NCBI GenBank assembly: GCA_017514805.1 | Contig: JAFWIP010000004.1 | Coordinates: 1 to 64,000, forward strand | Length of the DNA stretch: 64,000 nucleotides | DNA from: Candidatus Saccharimonadota bacterium | GTDB taxonomy: Bacteria; Patescibacteriota; Saccharimonadia; Saccharimonadales; Saccharimonadaceae | Direction: 5' to 3' | Shown: positions 43,873 through 52,875 of the stretch, one piece after another | Layout: each line of letters starts with the position of its first letter | How positions within the stretch are numbered: position 1 is the stretch's first letter | Notes under the pieces: generated by a model | Told to the model about the DNA's origin: nothing | The model's input: the letters and a program-made list of their open reading frames with translations, nothing else | Databases searched by the model: none | Translations under genes and position numbers: made by a program

Positions 43873-45855
43873 ATGCGTGGAAGAACGAGAAATTTTGGGC
43901 ATCTCAAACTGCTCGCAATATTCCTTTTTGTGTCAGTAGTAGTGCCGAATGTATTGAATGCTATTAACACTAATGCCGCTGACAATCTTGGTTCTTTCGA
44001 AAGCGGTGAGACCGGCATTAAACTATGTGCCCAAATTGATGGCGGTCCAGAAGATAGCTTGCGCTTCCTAGTAACCAACGATCAAGGTTTCTCTTCTGAT
44101 GTAATTGTTGCAAATGATACTTGCCAAAAGATTAAGGCCGAAGCGGCTACTTATACAATCAAGCAATATTTGAGCCAGGAATATACTCTTGATTCTGTTT
44201 CTGGCGGCACTGTATCTGCCGACAATACACCATTCATCGCAACCGCAGCTGGTCAATATTCGATTATCTACTCCAATGAATATACGGCGAAGGGGTATCT
44301 ACACTCTTTCGGCTATACCGCCACCAAACAATACGCCACGGCCGTAGATGTCTACTTTGACGCCAATGGCGGAACTGGCATGATGAATGCGCAGAGATTC
44401 GGCATTAATTCTAGCCAGACGCTTACCGCTAACGCGTTTACGCGCGCAAATCACAACTTTGCCGGTTGGAACACCAAGGCTGACGGTAGCGGGACTAGCT
44501 ACACCGATGAGCAGAGCGTAGCATTTGCGACGGGCGGCGAGATTACGCTCTATGCGCAGTGGCGCAATACGGAGACCCTTTATCACGCAATCACGACCCG
44601 CCCAAATAACGGCGTAGATACAAATGTGAACTTCGGTCAGAAAGCCACGGTTGCCGACGGCAACGGAAACGGCTTGAATATCGTCAACGGCACTGAGAAT
44701 GACCAATATCCAGTTTATTATTTCCGTGGACAAGTAACCGACAATAATGTAATCTGGGGAGATTACTGCTGGAGAGTGTTCCGCACTACCGAAACTGGCG
44801 GAACCAAAATGATATACAGCGGCACTCCGTCATTGGTCCAGGACGGCGAAAACACCGTGAAGCAATGCTTGTCTAACGGTATTATTTCTACCGAGATAAA
44901 TGGAAGTATAACGAACGCAATACGATACAATAACGACCAAGACTCTCCCGCCGACGTTGGTTATATGTACGGCGAACGGGTCGGGTATGAAAGCTTGACG
45001 GCCGGCAGTACGGAATACACATTCTCGAATAATGTAAGCCGAAATGGAAATACCTACACATTGGATACAAGCACTGGTCAATCAATTACTGGAACCTGGG
45101 CAGACAAGCATAATATTGTCGCCGAAAGATATCACTATTTCTGCACTGACGGCACTACGAGTTGCGATGAGACTAAAATTGCCTACAATTTTTATGCCTA
45201 TTCTTCTAATACTCGATATATCTATTATTTCCCGATTGGCGGTTATGACGATATCGAAGATGTTAAGGCTGCAATGTTCGCTAATGAACACGATAGTGTC
45301 GCTAAGACGGCCATAGAGGGCTGGTTCGAAGAAAACAGTCTCGACGCACACGAGAATGATCTTGAGGACACTATCTTCTGCAACGATCGTGAACTCTTCA
45401 GCGGCGCGCTAAAAGACAAGGATAGCAGCGCTGCAGATAGTAGCTACTTCTCCGGTGAAGCGCGCATTCATATTCGCGACCTAGACGGGAACGTGGCTCC
45501 ATCGTTAGATTGCACAGATAAACGCGACTCATTCACAAAAACGGAATCGGCTACTGGCAATGGCAAGCTAGGACACAAAGTCGGCATGATTACAGCCGAC
45601 GAAATGACCTATGGCGGCATGGGCTGGCATTCTAGCGATTTCAGCAACTATCTCTGGATTGGCAGCTCAGTATTCACAATGACCCCACAAACCTTTATGG
45701 GCGGCGTACGTGCTTATCTATTCGCAGCAAATACCCAGCTAAATCAGAACCCAACGATGAGCTCAATGGGGCTTCGGCCAGTTATATCAATTAGCAATCC
45801 GGTCGTATATGAAAAAGGCGACGGTTCAAGTACTAATCCATATATCGTAGAATAA
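43873..45855 (+). CDS. Secreted surface protein with InlB B-type repeat
   Basis: 660 aa from ATG 43873. Signal peptide about 1-36 (LAIFLFVSVVVPNVLNA). A Listeria-Bacteroides/InlB B-repeat (Flg_new) lies at about 157-230: VYFDANGGTG..., FAGWNTKADGSGTSYT..., ITLYAQW. The ~400-residue C-terminal part (WGDYCWRVFRTTETGG...; ending GLRPVISISNPVVYEKGDGSSTNPYIV) resembles the DUF6273-like domain of Firmicutes surface proteins. No sorting signal or membrane tail, so anchoring is unclear. The upstream frame to 43783 covers the promoter and is not coding. Confidence 0.8.
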   Translation: MRGRTRNFGHLKLLAIFLFVSVVVPNVLNAINTNAADNLGSFESGETGIKLCAQIDGGPEDSLRFLVTNDQGFSSDVIVANDTCQKIKAEAATYTIKQYLSQEYTLDSVSGGTVSADNTPFIATAAGQYSIIYSNEYTAKGYLHSFGYTATKQYATAVDVYFDANGGTGMMNAQRFGINSSQTLTANAFTRANHNFAGWNTKADGSGTSYTDEQSVAFATGGEITLYAQWRNTETLYHAITTRPNNGVDTNVNFGQKATVADGNGNGLNIVNGTENDQYPVYYFRGQVTDNNVIWGDYCWRVFRTTETGGTKMIYSGTPSLVQDGENTVKQCLSNGIISTEINGSITNAIRYNNDQDSPADVGYMYGERVGYESLTAGSTEYTFSNNVSRNGNTYTLDTSTGQSITGTWADKHNIVAERYHYFCTDGTTSCDETKIAYNFYAYSSNTRYIYYFPIGGYDDIEDVKAAMFANEHDSVAKTAIEGWFEENSLDAHENDLEDTIFCNDRELFSGALKDKDSSAADSSYFSGEARIHIRDLDGNVAPSLDCTDKRDSFTKTESATGNGKLGHKVGMITADEMTYGGMGWHSSDFSNYLWIGSSVFTMTPQTFMGGVRAYLFAANTQLNQNPTMSSMGLRPVISISNPVVYEKGDGSSTNPYIVE

Positions 45856-45928
45856 TTCGCGCATTTGTCAATTGCGACGGATTATGCTATAATTAGCGAA
45901 ATATCAGATTAGACGGGAGTGATCTAAT

Positions 45929-46531
45929 ATGAAGAAAGAGCTATCGAAGATCCAGCACGCGCGCAGTGCGAAGGATTTTCCAGAAATCGATCTAGAGCAA
46001 GACGAATACGTCGTGCTTCATATCAAGCGTTCGCGTCTAGGTATCGCTATTATTTGGGCGATTGTCGCAATCTTGGTTGTAGCGCTTAGCTTAATCTTGA
46101 TTTTCTTCGCCAAGAACAATAATGGCATCATGAATACTGTCTTTAGCGTGAATGATGCTTCGATGCATTACTTGCGCCTAGCGGTGTTTGCGCTATATAT
46201 CGTGTTCTTCTTTGGCGGTTTCGTCGTCCAGAATATCTATGATTCGAATCAAATATATGTCACTAATCACCGTCTGATTCAGAAGTCGCGCGTTTCTATC
46301 TTTGCGAATTCGACAAATATTATTGAGCTACGTCGCATTGAGGATGTTTCCTTCCGTCAGAATTCTCTATTTGACCAGATTTTCCATATGGGCGTGCTTC
46401 GCATGTCGACCGTCGGCGATGAAACAACCTATACGCTGAAATATGTCGACACTCCTCACGATGAGGTTAAGACAATTTCCCATCTGGTCTACGAATGCAA
46501 AAAGACTAACGACGACACTTCGGTTAATTAA
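45929..46531 (+). CDS. Bacterial PH-domain membrane protein (YdbS-like)
   Basis: 200 aa. Two membrane helices at about 38-62 and 85-107, then a bPH2 domain (QIYVTNHRLIQKSRVSIF...NIIELRRIEDVSF) to about 185. Such proteins sit at the membrane with unknown function. TATAAT upstream and GGGAGTGA ribosome-binding site. Ends at a terminator shared with the convergent pilin gene. Confidence 0.85.
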   Translation: MKKELSKIQHARSAKDFPEIDLEQDEYVVLHIKRSRLGIAIIWAIVAILVVALSLILIFFAKNNNGIMNTVFSVNDASMHYLRLAVFALYIVFFFGGFVVQNIYDSNQIYVTNHRLIQKSRVSIFANSTNIIELRRIEDVSFRQNSLFDQIFHMGVLRMSTVGDETTYTLKYVDTPHDEVKTISHLVYECKKTNDDTSVN

Positions 46532-46559
46532 AAAATCCCCTCAATCGAGGGGTTTTTTT
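46530..46559. terminator. Bidirectional terminator between the PH-domain gene and pilin
   Basis: AAAAAATCCCCTC/GAGGGGTTTTTTT with an AATC loop; it overlaps the last two bases of the pilin frame. Confidence 0.88.
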
Positions 46560-46950
46560 AATTGCGACTAGTCTTGATATAGTCGTCTTCTTTTTCTAGT
46601 GTGGTACGAAGCGTATATGCCTTGCATTTGCCGTCCTGACAGTCGCTGGTTTCGTAACTAAAGTCACTACCATCATCCCAAAGGTTCATGCCGTATGGAT
46701 CAGTGAAGAGATTTGGATCAATCCAAGGTAGAATCTCAGAGTTCTCGATATTCTCCGGATAGTAGCCATTGTCGGCATAGTAGCCTTCCTCAAGTGCGTA
46801 ATAAATCGCATTAATAGAGGTCTTGCGATTCTCGTCGCGACGCATCGCCTCGACACTCTGCTTCTGAAGGAAAAATAATACGACGAAAATTCCAACGAAT
46901 ATAATTGCTAAAATAAGTTCTAGTACAGTAAAGCCTTTTCTCGTTTTCAT
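46558..46950 (-). CDS. Type IV pilin-like protein
   Basis: 130 aa. MKTRKGFTVLELILAIIF is a class-III signal: short basic leader, Gly-Phe cleavage site, Glu at mature position 5, then a hydrophobic helix. The C-terminal domain has DPYGMNLWDDGSDF, typical of PulG-like pseudopilins, and a C-x5-C pair. It builds type IV pili or a related filament, used for twitching, adhesion or DNA uptake. TATAAT 6 bases before ATG; leaderless. Confidence 0.88.
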   Translation of the reverse strand: MKTRKGFTVLELILAIIFVGIFVVLFFLQKQSVEAMRRDENRKTSINAIYYALEEGYYADNGYYPENIENSEILPWIDPNLFTDPYGMNLWDDGSDFSYETSDCQDGKCKAYTLRTTLEKEDDYIKTSRN

Positions 46951-46994
46951 AAGACTATTATACTACAAATCTCCCTTGATTTCTGATAGTGTTT

Positions 46995-47492
46995 ATGTTA
47001 ATATTTTGGCAGGAATTAACAAAAACAAACATTATGGTATTAGCAGTCTTCTTAGCAGCACTTCTACTACTCTTCGTCATCGTGCGACATAATGTTGGCG
47101 TGCCTTTCCTTGCAATGATTGCCGGCGTAGCAGTCTACGAAAACTGGGGTGCGCAGTTTGCGAATTATATCTCCGAATGGCTTCCTGGGACGAGTGTAAT
47201 GTGGGTGCAGTATGCGATTTACGGCATGCTCGTAGTCGGCTTTCCGCTGATTTTATACCTCCGCGCAGGCAAAAGCGGCCTCTTTGGCGTATTGCGCATC
47301 GCGGAATCGTGCGTCTTTGCCGTAATCCTTACGATTATGGTTGCCGACACATTGGCTGGCATTTTTGCCTTCGACAATCTTGCCTATGATATTGCGAGCT
47401 TCCTCAGCAGTATTCGTGGCATCGCAATGATTATCGGTATTATTGCGGCGTACGTAGATGTTTTCTTGTTCCACTCAGGGAAGACTTGGTAA
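46995..47492 (+). CDS. Hypothetical four-helix membrane protein
   Basis: 165 aa with hydrophobic helices at about 13-30, 33-50, 75-95 and 105-160. No family recognised. Start uncertain: ATG 46995 gives the longest sensible frame (GTG 46989 precedes it), but a promoter TTGATT-17-TAATAT lies across that start and would favour ATG 47034. The 3' end overlaps the convergent methyltransferase gene by 53 bases. Confidence 0.65.
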   Translation: MLIFWQELTKTNIMVLAVFLAALLLLFVIVRHNVGVPFLAMIAGVAVYENWGAQFANYISEWLPGTSVMWVQYAIYGMLVVGFPLILYLRAGKSGLFGVLRIAESCVFAVILTIMVADTLAGIFAFDNLAYDIASFLSSIRGIAMIIGIIAAYVDVFLFHSGKTW

Positions 47493-47961
47493 TCTCCCAG
47501 AGGGCGATGCCGGTCGCGACTGACACATTAAAGGATTCTTTTTGACCTAGCATTGGAATTTCGAGGAGATGATCGCACTCCGCGAGCAGTTCTGTAGGAA
47601 TACCGTGGACTTCTTCGCCTAGAATTAGGGCGATTTTTTCTGGTAACTCTGGCGAGTCGGCAAGATTAAGCGAATGTTCGCCCTGCTCTAGCGCGACGAT
47701 TGCATAGCCTTGCCCTTTGAGTTCTCGAATCGTATCGTTGATTTCAGCGCGCGACCAATCCAATATCTCCTCGGCGCCGAGGGCAGTTTTATGAATTTGC
47801 TTGCGCAGTTTTTCTTGCTCATAAGGCAGACCTTTGTCAAAGAAAGGCGTATAGCCGGTAAAAATCACTCGCTCTACCCCTAGACAATCGCAAGTGCGCA
47901 AAATTGCACCAACATTATATGTTGATCGAATATTATATAGAATAACCGTAAGCTGTTTCAT
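47440..47961 (-). CDS. SpoU/TrmH-family RNA 2'-O-methyltransferase
   Basis: 173 aa, only the SPOUT domain. NIRSTYNVGAILRTCD is motif 1 with the catalytic Arg, LILGEEVHGIP motif 2, and IPMLGQKESFNVSVATGIALWE motif 3 forming the trefoil knot. It methylates ribose in tRNA or rRNA; which site is unknown. Leaderless: a TATAAG box lies 6 bases before the ATG, inside a 14-base gap shared with pilB. Confidence 0.9.
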   Translation of the reverse strand: MKQLTVILYNIRSTYNVGAILRTCDCLGVERVIFTGYTPFFDKGLPYEQEKLRKQIHKTALGAEEILDWSRAEINDTIRELKGQGYAIVALEQGEHSLNLADSPELPEKIALILGEEVHGIPTELLAECDHLLEIPMLGQKESFNVSVATGIALWEITKSSLSGTRKHLRTPQ

Positions 47962-47975
47962 GATATACTTATATT
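47962..47975. promoter_or_regulatory. 14-base bidirectional promoter between two leaderless genes
   Basis: Between the outward-facing ATGs of the SpoU gene and pilB lie 14 bases with TATACT on the plus and TATAAG on the minus strand, each 6 bases before its ATG. The -35 regions must lie inside the opposite gene's coding sequence. Confidence 0.75.
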
Positions 47976-49595
47976 ATGGACGAAGGTGAGGTTCAAGCCA
48001 AGCGTAGACAGAATGAAGAAGATGCGACCGCGCGCCGGGCGCACATTTTGGGCATGATTTATCTTGATACGCGCGAGTTTGAGCGCGATATCCCTTTGAC
48101 TGTCGGCGTGATATCTAAAGAACAGATGCACAAGGATTTCATTATCCCACTACAAGAGGGTGATGAAGTAAGACCATATCAGTTTATGGTAACTAGCCAA
48201 ACGCCTAGCAGTGCAATCGACAAGATTGAAACTGATTATAGTAGCCGCGGCCTTAGGACTGAATTTTATCTTATTTCTAATTCGGCTTATCAGGTTTTTA
48301 TGCTGCGCCACGATCCGCCAATGCAGGTTCACTATGACGATATCGAGATCGCTTCCGAGGGCGACAGTGAAACAATTCAGCAAGTCTCCAAGACGCTCGA
48401 TAGCGTTTCGACCGACAAAGTCTTTGATTATCTCTTAAATCAGGCTGATAAACTCGGCTCGAGCGATATTCATATTGAGAATATGCGCGACGTAATTCGC
48501 ATTCGTATGCGCGTCGATGGCATTCTTCACCCAGTTGCCGAGATTAGTCGCGATAAATACCGTATCTTTATGGGCGAACTTAGCTCGCGAGCGAATGTTT
48601 CGACCGCTAGCATGAAGCCGCAGTCTGGTCACATGCAGATGGATATCCATCGCGATGGCGCTTCGCATGTGCTCAATATTCGTGTCGAGATGGTGCCGAC
48701 GATGTATGGCCATGACGCTGTTTTGCGCTTATTTAACTTCGATGAGAGCTTATTGAATCTCGATTTGCTCGGTATTACAAAAGAAGAACGTGACGCAATT
48801 GAAGAGATTATCTCGCATCCACGCGGCCTAGTCTTGATGGTTGGTCCAACTGGTTCCGGTAAATCTACGACACTCTATTCGATTCTAAACGCACTCAATA
48901 CCACTGAACGCAAAATTATCACGCTTGAGGATCCGATTGAGTATGGCATCCCTGGCATTTCGCAGATTCCAATCGCCACTAATGAAGGCGGCTCGTTTGC
49001 CGAGGCTTTGCGCAGCGTTTTGCGCTTGGACCCAGACGTAGTGATGGTTGGCGAGATTCGCGATGGCGATACGGCGCGCACCGCAATTCAGGCCTCGATT
49101 ACTGGCCACTTAGTGCTATCGTCGTTCCACGCAAACTCTACTTCCGCAGCATTCTCGCGTATGATTGATTTGATTGGCGTAAACCCAATTTTCTCATCGT
49201 CGATTCGTCTCTTGATTGCGCAGCGCCTCGTTCGCAGACTCGACGACAACAAAGAGGCCTACCATCCGGACGAAAGCACAGTGCGCTACATCCGCCAGGT
49301 ACTTGAAGGCGTAGATCTGAGTAAGTATGATTTCGACCTGAATAATATTACACTCTGGCGCGAAAAGCCGTCCGAAGAAAGTCCATTCGGTTTTAATGGC
49401 CGTACGGCAATCATGGAGCAATTAATCGTATCTGAACCAGTCCAGAAGTTTATTCGTGGCGATGTGCGTGATATTAATACGAACGAAATCGAAAAGACCG
49501 CTCGCGCCGAGGGGATGCTTACGCTCGAGCAAAAAGGCGTCCTTGCGGCACTTCGCGGCGATACAACAATTGACGAAATTGGACGCGTAATCTAG
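47976..49595 (+). CDS. pilB: Type IV pilus assembly ATPase PilB/GspE-like
   Basis: 539 aa. Powers pilus extension. GPTGSGKST (290-298, Walker A), ITLEDPIEY (Asp box), VVMVGEIRD (355-363, Walker B) and GHLVLSSFHANS (His box). The N-terminal N1 domain is short, about 130 aa. The Cys4 zinc motif that normally follows RLVRRL in PilB/GspE is missing: no CxxC occurs there. Leaderless start, -10 TATACT 6 bases before ATG. Pilin lies 1 kb away. Confidence 0.9.
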   Translation: MDEGEVQAKRRQNEEDATARRAHILGMIYLDTREFERDIPLTVGVISKEQMHKDFIIPLQEGDEVRPYQFMVTSQTPSSAIDKIETDYSSRGLRTEFYLISNSAYQVFMLRHDPPMQVHYDDIEIASEGDSETIQQVSKTLDSVSTDKVFDYLLNQADKLGSSDIHIENMRDVIRIRMRVDGILHPVAEISRDKYRIFMGELSSRANVSTASMKPQSGHMQMDIHRDGASHVLNIRVEMVPTMYGHDAVLRLFNFDESLLNLDLLGITKEERDAIEEIISHPRGLVLMVGPTGSGKSTTLYSILNALNTTERKIITLEDPIEYGIPGISQIPIATNEGGSFAEALRSVLRLDPDVVMVGEIRDGDTARTAIQASITGHLVLSSFHANSTSAAFSRMIDLIGVNPIFSSSIRLLIAQRLVRRLDDNKEAYHPDESTVRYIRQVLEGVDLSKYDFDLNNITLWREKPSEESPFGFNGRTAIMEQLIVSEPVQKFIRGDVRDINTNEIEKTARAEGMLTLEQKGVLAALRGDTTIDEIGRVI

Positions 49596-49613
49596 TCTTA
49601 ACAGGGGGTGGAG

Positions 49614-49643
49614 ATTGATTTTTTGGCGCAAGTGTGCTATAAT
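49614..49643 (+). promoter_or_regulatory. Promoter upstream of the 143-aa gene
   Basis: TTGATT (49614-49619), 18-base spacer, TATAAT (49638-49643) preceded by TGC. Confidence 0.75.
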
Positions 49644-49649
49644 ATAAGT

Positions 49650-49680
49650 ATGAGCTACCTTTGGTAGCCAAGTTTTTTGT
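49650..49680 (+). promoter_or_regulatory. Possible leaderless leader peptide overlapping a terminator hairpin
   Basis: Six bases after TATAAT a five-codon frame begins (ATG AGC TAC CTT TGG TAG; Met-Ser-Tyr-Leu-Trp). It overlaps a GCTACC/GGTAGC hairpin (49654-49668) followed by CAAGTTTTTT. This fits a small attenuator, or simply the terminator of pilB beside a downstream promoter. Confidence 0.4.
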
Positions 49681-49730
49681 CAACATTTTATGGTATTATT
49701 CATATTCCCCACAGATAAGGAGGTGATATC

Positions 49731-50162
49731 GTGGGAAAAGTTTATACGAAATGCGTACCTGGTGCAAAAGACGAAGAGCTATTCAGGATTGTCAAACGCG
49801 CAGCAATACACGCGTTTGGCCCATTCGCCGATAAGGCAGCTCGCCACCGACTAATTATTGCATTTGGCGGCGGGCATTTCATTTGTCTATCTAACAATAA
49901 GGACGACCTCTTAAACAAATTCGATGACATCGCAGACCGAAGTTCATATTACTACAGATTATGGTCACAAATTGATGTAGCTAGGATTACTCCAGGAGAT
50001 GGCGAAGGGATAATTAAGTATTATCAAACTAGAATCACTTTTGAAGCTCGTAGAGCAAACGACGATATTGAGCAATTCGATAGAGATGAAGCCTTAAGAA
50101 AATCCTTTGAGGAATGTTTGAAAGAATGTATCTCATCGTCGGACAATTATTGTATGGCATAA
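49731..50162 (+). CDS. Hypothetical protein
   Basis: 143 aa, soluble, with a central IIAFGGGHFICLSN strand-turn and a charged helical C-terminus. No family recognised. GTG start with a perfect AAGGAGGTGAT 3-8 bases upstream. About 88 bases of leader follow the promoter at 49614. Own terminator downstream; monocistronic. Confidence 0.75.
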   Translation: MGKVYTKCVPGAKDEELFRIVKRAAIHAFGPFADKAARHRLIIAFGGGHFICLSNNKDDLLNKFDDIADRSSYYYRLWSQIDVARITPGDGEGIIKYYQTRITFEARRANDDIEQFDRDEALRKSFEECLKECISSSDNYCMA

Positions 50163-50166
50163 TACC

Positions 50167-50200
50167 AAAAAAAGAAGCCCCTTTTACGAGGCTTCTTTTT
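50167..50200. terminator. Bidirectional terminator between the 143-aa gene and tsf
   Basis: AAAAAGAAGCC/GGCTTCTTTTT with a ten-base loop. Confidence 0.85.
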
Positions 50201-50210
50201 AATATTTTAA

Positions 50211-50801
50211 TTACTCAGTGACACCAAGCTCGATGCGCTTGAACTGGCGGACAGTGATGTTCTCGCCGGTCTTTGCGATTGCTTCCTTGATGAACTGCTC
50301 GACAGTCTTAGAATCATCAAGGATGTATGGTTGATTCATGAGAACCTTGTCAGAGAAAGCTTTCTTGACCTGGCCTTCGAGAATCTGATCCTTCATGTTC
50401 TCTGGGCCCTTGAAGTTAGCTTCAAGTTCTTTAATCTTTGCAGCCTTAACCTCTTCTGGGATATCGGCTTCAGAGACGTAAAGTGGGTTCATTGAAGCGA
50501 TCTGCATTGCGATCTGATGTGCGAGAGTCTTGAACTCGTCGGTCTTTGCGACGAAGCTAGTCTCACAGTTAACTTCTACGATTGCGCCGAGGCGGCCATC
50601 GTGGATGTAAGCATCGATAACACCTTCGCGAGTCTCGCGGTCACCGCGCTTCTCTGCCTTGGTGAGACCTTTTTTGCGCATAGCTTCGAGTGCCTTATCG
50701 AAGTCACCGTCAGCTTCAACGAGAGCTTTCTTTGCATCAGTAAGACCCACACCGGAGAGCTCTTTGAGTTTTTTGATTGATTCAATGCTGATTTCAGCCA
50801 T
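50211..50801 (-). CDS. tsf: Elongation factor Ts
   Basis: 196 aa, a short form (E. coli 283). Exchanges GDP for GTP on EF-Tu. The N-terminal UBA-like domain (LKELSGVGLTDAKKALVEADGD) and the TDxF-type core region (CETSFVAKTDEFKTLA) are present; one core half is reduced, as in many short bacterial EF-Ts. 21 bases downstream of rpsB, the classical pair. Confidence 0.95.
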   Translation of the reverse strand: MAEISIESIKKLKELSGVGLTDAKKALVEADGDFDKALEAMRKKGLTKAEKRGDRETREGVIDAYIHDGRLGAIVEVNCETSFVAKTDEFKTLAHQIAMQIASMNPLYVSEADIPEEVKAAKIKELEANFKGPENMKDQILEGQVKKAFSDKVLMNQPYILDDSKTVEQFIKEAIAKTGENITVRQFKRIELGVTE

Positions 50802-50822
50802 TTTATAGCTCCTTTTTACTAA

Positions 50823-51521
50823 TTATTTTGCAATTTTTGCCTTGCCCTCTTTGATAGCAGCGGCAAAGTAATCGAGAATAAGTTTGACGGCCTTGATAGC
50901 ATCGTCGTTAGCTGGGATAGGGAAATCTACCTCGCTTGGATCAGTGTTAGTATCGCAGATTGCGAAGACTGGAATGTTAAGAGTCTTTGCTTCTTTGATA
51001 GCATTCTTGTCCTGAATCGTATCGGTTACAATAACGGCAACTGGCTGCTCAGCCATATCTTTGATGCCGCCATAGCGTTCATTAAGAGTATCGATCTCTT
51101 CCTGGAAACGCTGAACCTCGAGCTTGTTATAGCGCTTTTCGAGCTCACCCGAAGCCATGCGGCGCTCGAGATCTTTGAGCTTGCGAATCTGCTTAGTAAC
51201 AGTCTCAACGTTGGTAAGCATACCGCCAACCCAACGAACCGTAACATATGGCATGTCGACGGATTCGGCAGCTTCTTTTACTGCACCCTTGAGCTGTTTC
51301 TTCGTACCGACGAAGAGAATCTTCTTGCCCTTAGCGGCGAGCTTAGTCATCTCTGGCAAAGCTTCGTCGAGAGCGTCGACGGTCTTTTCAAGGTTGATAA
51401 TGTGTGCGCCTTCGCGCTTGCTGTGAATGTATGGAGCCATCTTTGGGTGCCAGCGGCTGGTCTTGTGACCAAAATGTGCGCCAGCAGCAAGAAGCTCCTT
51501 GATATCTGCTTTTACAGGCAT
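50823..51521 (-). CDS. rpsB: 30S ribosomal protein S2
   Basis: 232 aa, normal length. LLAAGAHFGHKTSRWHPKMAPYI at the N-terminus, FVGTKKQ and AICDTNTDPSEVDFPIPANDDA are S2 signatures. GGAG-type ribosome-binding site. Operon rpsB-tsf. Confidence 0.97.
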   Translation of the reverse strand: MPVKADIKELLAAGAHFGHKTSRWHPKMAPYIHSKREGAHIINLEKTVDALDEALPEMTKLAAKGKKILFVGTKKQLKGAVKEAAESVDMPYVTVRWVGGMLTNVETVTKQIRKLKDLERRMASGELEKRYNKLEVQRFQEEIDTLNERYGGIKDMAEQPVAVIVTDTIQDKNAIKEAKTLNIPVFAICDTNTDPSEVDFPIPANDDAIKAVKLILDYFAAAIKEGKAKIAK

Positions 51522-51630
51522 CTTCTACCTTCTCCTTTGCTACATAGTAGCTGTTTCATTAAAATTAATTACTCGGTAATTATACCACGGTTTCCATCGT
51601 AGCGCAAGAGATAACAGCTTTGCCTGAAAC

Positions 51631-52851
51631 TTAGTCTTCGTAGGCTTCGAGTTCGACTTTCGTGACTTTTGTTTCGCCGTCGCGAATATATGTTATTTCA
51701 ATAACGTCGCCAACCTTGTATTCGCCAATTAATGTCGAGATAGAGCCCGCACGACCAACCTCGATGTTGCCAACCTTAGTAATAATATCGCCAGTTTCAA
51801 TGCCAGCCTTATCAGCTGGACCATCTTTAATCACAGCATTACCGGAGCTCTTTGAGGAGTTATAAATGTAGGCACCTTGATTAACGGGGAGCTTGTATTC
51901 CTTTGCAACTTCAGCCGTAACCGCCACATAGGTCAAGCCAAGATACGCGCGCTCTGCCTTACCAGTCTCAATAATGCGATTTAGCATACCCTTTGTCGCT
52001 GAAATAGGGATCGCGAAACCAAGACCATTAGCAGAGGTCGATACGGCTGTATTGATGCCAATGACTTCCCCGGCCGCATTTACGAGCGGACCACCAGAGT
52101 TGCCCGGATTAATTGCAGCATCGGTCTGAATCATATCGGTTAATGTCTCGGAGTTGCTACCATTAGAATCGCTAGCAGTTACGGATCGACCCGAGCCAGA
52201 CACGATGCCTTGCGTTACCGAGTTCTGGTAGACACCGAGAGCGTTACCAATAGCAAGAACTGGCTGACCGATCGCGATAGTCTTAGAATCGCCGAGCGTA
52301 ATCGTCGGTAAATCTTTTGCATCTTTTATCTTGAGGTAAGCAACGTCATTCAATGGATCGGCGCCAACAACTTCTACGTCTTCGTAAGTGTCGCCCGCTT
52401 GAGTAATAACCTGTACGCTCGTAGCGCCATCAATGACATGCTTGTTCGTAATAATATATCCGTCGCTCGTAACAATCATGCCCGTACCGGCCGATTGAGT
52501 AGTGCCGGAACTAAAATATGAATAATAACCAGATTTGCGACTCTCGGTGATAATCGAAACGACCGCCGGAGTTACTTTGCTCGCGATATTAGCGACTGAA
52601 GTTTCTTCAAATTCAACTGAATTTCCCTGATAATAACCGTCTGCGGAAGCCGTAGAAACTGGCGCGTTGCCCTTAAGTCCACCGAGAAGCGCAATAATGC
52701 CGATTGCGAGACCGGCGGCCCCGATCAATAACGAAAACACTGTTAGCGCGATTAGCCCGCCATTTGAGGACTTGCGTTCTTTAGCTGGTGTCGGGACGTC
52801 TTTTTTCATGACATTATTATTAGTTGTAAAATCTGGTTTTTCGCTTTCCAC
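51631..52851 (-). CDS. HtrA/DegP-like serine protease, membrane-anchored
   Basis: 406 aa. One membrane helix at about 33-57, then a trypsin-like protease with H138 (TNKHVID), D169 (DPLNDVAYLKI) and S252 (PGNSGGPLVN), and one PDZ domain (about 305-400). It degrades or refolds misfolded proteins outside the membrane. GTG start with AAGGAGGT upstream. It begins 24 bases after the eight-helix membrane protein gene, likely the same operon. Confidence 0.93.
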   Translation of the reverse strand: MESEKPDFTTNNNVMKKDVPTPAKERKSSNGGLIALTVFSLLIGAAGLAIGIIALLGGLKGNAPVSTASADGYYQGNSVEFEETSVANIASKVTPAVVSIITESRKSGYYSYFSSGTTQSAGTGMIVTSDGYIITNKHVIDGATSVQVITQAGDTYEDVEVVGADPLNDVAYLKIKDAKDLPTITLGDSKTIAIGQPVLAIGNALGVYQNSVTQGIVSGSGRSVTASDSNGSNSETLTDMIQTDAAINPGNSGGPLVNAAGEVIGINTAVSTSANGLGFAIPISATKGMLNRIIETGKAERAYLGLTYVAVTAEVAKEYKLPVNQGAYIYNSSKSSGNAVIKDGPADKAGIETGDIITKVGNIEVGRAGSISTLIGEYKVGDVIEITYIRDGETKVTKVELEAYED

Positions 52852-52875
52852 CTTTACCTCCTTTTATAAACGAAA

